DNA from: Eustoma russellianum
Lineage: Eukaryota; Streptophyta; Magnoliopsida; Gentianales; Gentianaceae
Length of the DNA: 64,000 bases
NCBI GenBank assembly: GCA_036186865.1
Contig: AP025069.1
Span: forward strand, 8,397,246 to 8,461,245
Direction: 5' to 3'
Position numbers and translations under genes: made by a program. Positions 57,435 to 64,000 of this stretch are shown here, one piece after another; position 1 is the first letter of the stretch, and each line of letters opens with the position of its first letter. The notes under the pieces are model-generated. The model had not been told where the DNA came from. It made no database searches and saw only the letters and a list, made by a program, of their open reading frames with translations.

Positions 57435-60116
57435 TGTTGGACCGCGCACCTGGAATATACACCACTAGACGGGGGATGAATAGTGGTTAGTGGAAATTAT
57501 ACTACAATCCTTTGTAAAAATCCCCTTTGAAAACAGAATCTGAGACCACCTCAGATTCAGAACCCATTTTTGACAAATTCAAACATAATTGTACACAACT
57601 CCAAAAATTATGAAACTTTCCAGAATTAACTTCAATGTCTTAACAAGACTCTGTCCAAAAATCAGACAAAAATAAGATCGTTTGACCTTTCAAACAAATA
57701 CAAATATTCAACCAAAATGGTCAATCTGAACAGAATTGGACAGAATGTTGCTAATTTTGAAAAACGTGTTTCTCTTTGAATATTCAAGCAAAAAGGTTGA
57801 TATTTATATCAAAACACTCCTTAGAATATGTAGTTGATGTTTACAAAAGTCTATGACCTTAAACAATTCTTGATAAATACATAATTTAAGTTTTATCAAA
57901 ACTGGTCAGATTACAGCCAGATTGGAGCAGTTATTTTATAAAGAATGAAAGGCTAACTTTTCCTTCCTCAAATAAAGTGATTATTGTTGCAAAGGAAAGC
58001 TAACAGTTTGAAGTATAACGTCACCAAAACTCACGAATTTTGAAAGTGTTTAGCTATTGTTTAAAATGTGAGAAGTTGTGTGAAAACTGTAGTAAAAATG
58101 GGCAGAATGCAGAAATCAAGAAAAAAGACAAGAACACCATGGATTTATCCTAGTTCGGTCAATGTGACCTACTTCAGTCCCAAGGAACACCTTTCCTTGG
58201 ATTTCACTATGAAATGAATCACCTTACAACAAGAACCAAGCTTTATCCTTGGGTTATACACCAACCCTATTCAAGACTTGGATAAACATCTTCTAAGCAA
58301 CACTTAGTTGCAACACCTCAACCTCCTATTGATAGCCTTATAGAAATTCTAATCAATATTACAAATGAAGCTCAAAAGGCTTGTAGCGCAACAAAAACAA
58401 CAAGAACACCTTTGCTACAAAGAATGGAACAAGAACAACGACAAGAAGAAGATGATAGCTAGACAATTCAACAAATGCTTGTAAGCTTCAAGTATGTTTC
58501 ATCTTCTTCACCATTGCCTCTATTTATAGTGTGATTTGAGTCTTGGAGATAAGAATGCACATGTGTCACCATCTTCATCATCAAGTCCAAGTGTCTTCAT
58601 ATCATTGGTTGGTTTTGTACACTTGTCAAAATAAGACAACATAATTGGTCCACCTTGGCATCACTTTGTTGGCCGAAATATCCACCTTGGAATGTCTTGA
58701 AAATGTGAAGATAATACCCAAAGATAAGATGGCATATTCCTCCATTATACCCTCAACTTCTACGATTGAGAATAGGCATGTGGACATTGACATTTGCAAA
58801 CTCAAAAATAAGCTCTAAGACCACCAATTAGCCATTGGCTACTACTTTGTATTTTCCAAAAATAACTTTTGATTATCCTTTATAAAATGAAGAAAAGAAG
58901 AAAGGATAATACCACCAAAATATCATCAACTCCAAGAACAAGAATAGGACATGTAAGAGCTCCATTTTGACTCACACAATCTGTCAAGAATAGCCATGTT
59001 CCGTTGGCTATAATTCAAATGTTTTCAATTTTTCCAAGTTGGCAACTTTTGCCAACTAGCTCCTTTTTGATTGGTCCACTTGTCACAAAATCATAAAATG
59101 AATAACACCTCATACACACGCTGCTAATACACGTTTTTGATCATACATATATGTGTAAAAACTCAAATGTTCTAAGAAGAAATCAATAGATAATAGTTGA
59201 CAAGATTATGTCAACGTGTAACACCGAAAATCTCAATATCTCTTCTTATATGTCGGATCATTTCCACACCTTTAATACCTTTGATATCTCTGAATAATGA
59301 TGATAAATAAGCTGTCATAACATATATAAGAGTGTCTTCAAGAAAAAATAGAATGTGACATCTCAAATCGTCACATATCCAGCTATAGTCAATAACATCA
59401 TCATATGAGAGAATAAGATAAAGAATCATATAATCTGCAAGATAATAATATCTCAACTCCATAATGAAGATAATAATATGCTCAAGAGATTCCTTGAGTG
59501 AAAATACCAAAGATACCCTTGGAGGTGAAATAACCAAAATGCCTCTGGTATGAGAAAACTCCAGAAATGACCCAGATGGTCAAAAATAATCATGATATCA
59601 CCTTTCTCATGATAAATAGTATAAGAATACACCCTTGAAATATTATCACCATGTGATATTCCTACAAAACTCAAAATACCAGTTTTGCTTTTTTGGTAAG
59701 TTGTAGAACTTCTAAGGCACTGTTAGTCACAATACACAAAATCACCAAAAACACATAATATACACATAATGAACATGTATAAATCATATACAAATGAAAA
59801 CAACCAATTTACCATAAACACTAGACATCGATCGATCGAAGTGCCTCAGCTTCAGAGATAGATGTCTCACAATAAGGTTCAAAATTTATTTCTGATCTAC
59901 ATCGATCGATCGAAGTGAGGGTTCGATGTATATCGATCGAGCGATGTATCTCAGGTTTAGAGATCGATGTCTCACAGTAAGGTCTTGAACTTTCACTGCC
60001 TTACATGGATCGATCGATATGAGGGATCTATGTACATAGATCGATCGATGTGCAACAACCTGAGAGATCGATGTCAACTTTTTCAACTTTTAATCACATA
60101 TAACCCCACTTAAAAT
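57435..60116 (-). repeat. 5' LTR of element D, outer end lost
   Basis: About 2680 bp. TATA box at 58521-58528 (minus). The outermost part (TGTTGAGAAATATG onward, roughly 45 bases) and a short piece near 60102 are missing compared with the left LTR. The LTR ends in ACTTAAAATCAT and H resumes. Confidence 0.88.
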
Positions 60117-60119
60117 CAT

Positions 60120-62514
60120 TACACCTTTGTAGTGGTAAAAGACTTCTCTAGGTACACTTGAGTCATGTTTTTAGCTAAAATGAATGATGCATGCCAAGAG
60201 TTTATAAAACTTTGTAGGATATTAGAAAATCAAAAAGAAGACACAACTAAGGAAATTAGAAGTGATAGGAGTGGTGATTTTGATGGTGAGTTTCAATAAT
60301 TTTGTGTATCCAAAAGTTATGGACACAATTTCTCGCCTTTAAGAACTCCTCAACAAAATAGCATTGCGGAAAGGAGAAATAGAACACTTCAAGAAATGAC
60401 TCAAGCTATGCTAAATGAATTTGAGCTACCCAAGTATTTTTGGGCCAAAGAAGTAAACACCGTTTGTCATGTAATTAATAGAGTTTACTTGAGACCATCT
60501 CTCAAAAAGACCCTTTTTGCGCTTTGGAAAGGTAGAGTACCAAATATTGGTTATTTCAAGGTATTGGTTGTAAGTGTTTTATACTTAACACCAAAGATAA
60601 CTTGGATAAATTTGATTTCAAAGAAGATGAAGGAATCTTTAAGGGATATGTTCAAAATAGCAAGGCATTTAGAGTATATAACAAAAGGAGTATGAAAGTT
60701 GAAGAGTCAATTAATGTTAAGTTTAGTGAATTTCTTGAGGATGAACCATGCATAAATGATGATGATGATGAGGAAATAATTAAAGTAAGTCATATAGAAA
60801 AATTTGAAAATCCAAAAGGAAATATTGTTATTGACCTTAGAATTGGTCCACTTCAACTTAAAGTTGAAGATGATGAAGTAAGAGGAGATATTTCAAATTT
60901 ACCGGATTCATATAAATATAAGAAAGACCGTCCAAGAGAATTAGTACTAGGTGAAACAAGTCAAGGAATAATGACTAGGAGAAAATTTAATGAAATGCTT
61001 TCATTTCACAAGTTGAGCCTAAAAATATAAAAGAGGCTATAAATGATGAAGATTGGGTATTAGCCATGCAAGAAGAGCTAAATCAATTTGAAAGAAGTGA
61101 TGTTTAGGAATTAGTGGCTAAACCTAGTCATCACCCATAATTGGCACTAAATGGGTATCTAGAAACAAAATAGATGATAAAGGAAACATCACTAGAAACA
61201 AAGCTAGGTTAGTAACTCAAGGATATAGACAAGAAAAAGGCATACACTATGATGAGACCTTTGGCCCCGTAGCTAGGTTAGTTTCCATTAGGGTGTTATT
61301 AGCATATGCATGCTATAAGGATTTCAAAATATCAAATCGATATGAAATCTGCATTCTTGAATGGAATAATTAAAGAAGAGGTGTATACAGCTAAACCACC
61401 GGGGTTTGAAAATCATGATTATCCAAATCATGTATTTAAACTCAAAAAGGCCCTTTATGGACTTAAACAAACTCCTAGGGCACGGTATGAAAGATTAAAT
61501 GATTTCCTACTTTTCGTCGACAATACTATTTTAATTAAAGAACAAGGAAACCATCAATTGCTTGTTCAAATTTACGTGGATGATATTATATTTGGTGCAA
61601 CTAATGATTCTCTTTGTGAGCATTTTGCTAAATTGATGGAAGGAGAATTTGAGATGAGCATGATGGGTGAACTCAATTACTTCCTTGGTCTTCAAATCAA
61701 GCAAACTCAAGATGGAGTATACATATATCAAACAAAGTACATAAAGGATTTACACAAGAAATACAAGTTTGAGGATGGAAGAAGTGTAAGAACACCGATG
61801 AGCACAAGTACAAATCTTGACAAAGATGGAAAAAGAAAGCCGGTTGAGGTAACTAAATATAGGGGTATGATTGGTAGTTTACTCTATTTGACCGCTAGTA
61901 GAAAGGATATTTTGCATGATGTGTGTTTATGTTCTAGATTTCAAAGTATGCCTAAGGAATCGCATCTAGTTGCCATTAAACATATCTTTAGGTATTTGAA
62001 AGGAACCTTGAAGTTTGGGTTGTTTTAACCCCAAAATGGTCGTTTTGACTTAAGGGGGTATAGTGACTCCGACTATGCAAGAAACCAAGTCGATAGAAAA
62101 AGCACCTCCGGGACATGTCAATTCCTTGGAGATTGCTTAGTTTCTTGGTTCTCCAAGAAACAAAATAGTGTGTCACTTTCAACGGCGGAATCTGAATATG
62201 TATCGGCTTCATGGTGTGCACAATTACTTTGGATGATCAACACCTTAAATGATTACAATGTTAAGTTTGATAAGGGACCCATCTTATATGAGAACACATC
62301 AGCTATAAGTATAGCACAAAACCTGGTTCACCATCGTAGGACCAAACATATTCAAGTGAGGCATCACTTTATAAGGGATTGCATTCAAAAAAGATTGGTA
62401 TACGTTGAGTTTGTTCTAACCCATGATCAACTAGCGAATATATTTACCAAATCCATTCCTACTGAGACATTCGAGTCCATTAGAACAAGATTAGGGATGA
62501 TAAATGATGTTTAG
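60120..62514 (+). pseudogene. Rest of H pol (integrase end, RT, RNase H)
   Basis: Resumes YTFVVVKDFSRYT, then a TGA for Trp. The second catalytic region is EIRSDRSGDFDGEFQ followed by TAA, then TPQQNSIAERRNRTLQEM with the catalytic Glu. After a frame change: LDKFDFKEDEGIFKGYVQNS, a long acidic linker, and RPRELVLGETSQGIMTRRKF. The RT start (KEAINDEDWVLAMQEELNQF) has a TAG and a frameshift near 61135. RT then reads MKSAFLNGIIKEEVY, YGLKQTPRARYERL and the catalytic YVDD (61573-61584). RNase H: SDSDYARNQVDRKSTSGTCQ, STAESEYVSASW; the catalytic Asp of the CDN motif is changed (YENTSAIS); it ends TRLGMINDV at 62514. Confidence 0.9.
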
Positions 62515-62885
62515 AGGGTAAAAATTGCAAATTTCAAAAAAAGGTATACATGGATCGATCCACGTATTGAAATGAGAGATCCATGTACGTCGATCTCTGA
62601 TATTGATCGATCGATGTATGTCGATATCGGACATCGATCGATCGACGTCATCGATTTCTGCACTTTTAATTTCAATCAGAAACGCATTCCATTCATTTCT
62701 AACCTACAAAATCGATCGAAGTCTCTTAAGTACCCTGCGCCTCCCTTTCCAAAAACCATTCCTCTCTTCAATTTCATCTGCAAATCAAAATATCATCATC
62801 TCTACACTTGATGTTCACCTTCTACCTTCATAATTTCTACTCTCCTCTAGAAAATCCTTAAACTAGTGGCCTAAGTTTCTTCAAA
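62515..62885 (+). other. Spacer between H pol and the extra ORF, with palindromes
   Basis: Noncoding. It holds more GATCGATCGATG-type palindromes at 62550-62655 and one CGATCGA at 62713, the same phrase as in the LTRs of C, D and H. No polypurine tract or LTR start is evident here, which argues that H continues beyond it. Confidence 0.6.
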
Positions 62886-64000
62886 GTGTCAACAAAAAGC
62901 AGAAATACAACAAAAAGGGCAAAATCAACTAGAAGTGAAGAAGAAGGGTCAAGAAACCCTCCCCATGGACAATCCTCTCAAACCCAAGCAAGAACTCAAC
63001 CTAGGAGGAAACAATCCATTGATCTAAGCCAAGCCCAAGTGTTGGCCGAAATAAGAAGAGGATTGAATTTCTCAAATTTTCCATGGATCAAGACTAGGGA
63101 AGCCAAAGATGCTTTGAAGGAACCATACCCACCCGGACATGTGAGGTATATTACTAGACATTCTCATATTTTATATGATAAGTGGGATTGGGAAGAACGG
63201 GCAACCATTCCACTCAAATTTGCTTAGAATCAATGACATTGTAAGCAATAATGAGTTAAGTCCTATCATTAAATGGTTGAATGTCCAACGATGGAGAAAT
63301 ATTTGGTTTGAAAGGGAGATGGACAAAATGTCCACTAGATACACTAGACTTTTCTATGCAAATCTTTAGGTCCAATACATCAATGATCTTCCTTTCGCTT
63401 TGCATACTATCGTTGATGAAACTCACGTTGAATGGGATGTTGGAAACATTTGTGAGTTGATTGGGGTACCAAATGAAGGGTACTTTGAGTTTGATGTGTG
63501 GAAGTGGGATACAGCGAGATGGAAAGTAACTGAGCTTGAGGTAATAACGTTCTTAGGTTATCACCCAACCAAGAACACTAATGACATGCCCTTGGTATAC
63601 CAAACCCTACTTGCCATCGTTACATTTTGTATCAATGGTAAGTCTACTAAAGGGCCTAGGAACTTGGAATTCTATATTGCCTACCGTATAGCCAACCGAG
63701 AGAAAGTCAACTTTGAGAGCCTTTGGTGACAAACGTGATTGAGGCCGTAACAAAGCAAAACAAAGCTCTTCCCTATAGTAATCTCATCTATCGGATGCTC
63801 GTAAAGTAAGGGGTATACACAGACGGCACGGATCTTGACCAAATCACACATAAGGATTATTATGATAAGGTCAACATCCAACAAGTGCTCAAGGCTAGGA
63901 AAGAAGCTATGAAGGGCCAGGCAGAAGAAGAAGAAGCGGGTGAAGACATGGGCACTCCAGAAGAGACACAAATTCACATACCCGACACTCAAGAAGAACC
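62886..64000 (+). pseudogene. Extra ORF after H pol, plant transposon-associated protein-like
   Basis: Decayed coding region on the pol strand, open at the window edge. The first part has no ATG (frame opens at GTG, 62886): STKSRNTTKRAKSTRSEEEG, PRRKQSIDLSQAQ, YPPGHVRYITRHSHILYDKW. A frameshift near 63220 leads to RINDIVSNNELSPIIKWLNV and MDKMSTRYTRLFYANL, TAG (63367-63369), then VQYINDLPFALHTIVDETHV, ICELIGVPNEGYFEFD and FLGYHPTKNTNDMPLVYQTL. A second frameshift near 63720 gives ALPYSNLIYRMLVK, stop, GVYTDGTDLDQITHKDYYDK, then a Glu-rich tail. The pattern (basic head, FYANL, VGNICELIGVP) resembles the 'putative plant transposon protein' family (PF20167 as I recall). No membrane segment is seen. 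Confidence 0.6.

Larger units (their letters stand above)
48933..60116 (-). mobile_element. Sirevirus-type copia element D, inserted in H integrase
   Basis: Minus-strand relative of C: 3' LTR 48933-51578, interior 51579-57434, 5' LTR 57435-60116. It has the same LTR ends (GGTCCAACA; TGTTGAGAAATATG), gag, pol and TATA context as C, but many more indels. The left flank is AACAT (48928-48932). The right LTR has lost its outer 45 or so bases and joins H at ...CAT, so the right duplication is only partly visible. Confidence 0.93.
45124..64000 (+). mobile_element. Sirevirus-type copia element H, split by D, with an extra ORF
   Basis: Plus-strand element: 5' LTR about 45124-46504, primer site, gag with two zinc-knuckle sites, protease and first half of integrase to 48932, then element D, then the remaining pol from 60120 to 62514. 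A spacer and a further ORF (62886 to the window edge) follow on the same strand. The 3' LTR lies outside the window. All genes are broken. Rejoining across D restores reading order exactly (GGKH then YTFVVVKDFSRYT), proving the nested insertion. Confidence 0.88.

Overview
The window is plant nuclear DNA made almost entirely of retrotransposons. It is AT-rich and I found no host gene I could name. Every recognisable coding stretch belongs to a Ty1/copia LTR element, a LINE, or a transposon-associated ORF. Plant origin is indicated by initiator-Met-type primer sites (TGGTATCAGAGC), Sirevirus-type gag proteins, an Au-like SINE and a TRIM-like element. A eudicot is likely; the species cannot be read from the sequence.

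Layout, left to right. (1) 1-2490: 5' part of copia element A on the minus strand (gag, long leader, primer site, LTR stub). (2) 2495-3925: LINE (L1-type) reverse transcriptase relic, minus. (3) 3933-29782: minus-strand Sirevirus family B as a tandem pair sharing one LTR: left LTR, B1 interior, shared LTR, B2 interior cut off at its gag. (4) The shared LTR is split by element C (13687-24541, plus), a young Sirevirus with equal 2536-bp LTRs, and by a 408-bp TRIM-like element (24544-24951). (5) 29785-32234: copia relic E, plus, internally deleted. (6) 33582-33705: Au-like SINE with a perfect 19-bp target duplication. (7) 33987-40935: copia element F, plus, with both LTRs and an odd primer-site region. 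(8) About 41600-44030: copia relic G, minus. (9) 45124 to the window end: Sirevirus H, plus, interrupted inside its integrase by element D (48933-60116, minus), a sister of C. Beyond the H pol gene is a further decayed ORF resembling plant transposon-associated proteins.

How the parts work together. In the copia elements gag forms the virus-like particle, and pol supplies protease, integrase, reverse transcriptase and RNase H in that order. The LTRs supply promoter and terminator, and primer sites and polypurine tracts start the two DNA strands. Only the C gag is an intact long frame. Every pol here carries stops, frameshifts or deletions, so no copy looks autonomous. C has nearly identical LTRs but a broken pol, so it either moved with proteins supplied in trans or decayed very recently.

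Main points for a second look: the extra ORF in H; a 14-bp complement between F's LTR and the bases just after it (possible self-priming); a stop plus 3' splice-like site at the gag-pol junction shared by B, C and D; palindrome arrays in the LTRs; and the TRIM lying exactly between C and the expected target duplication.
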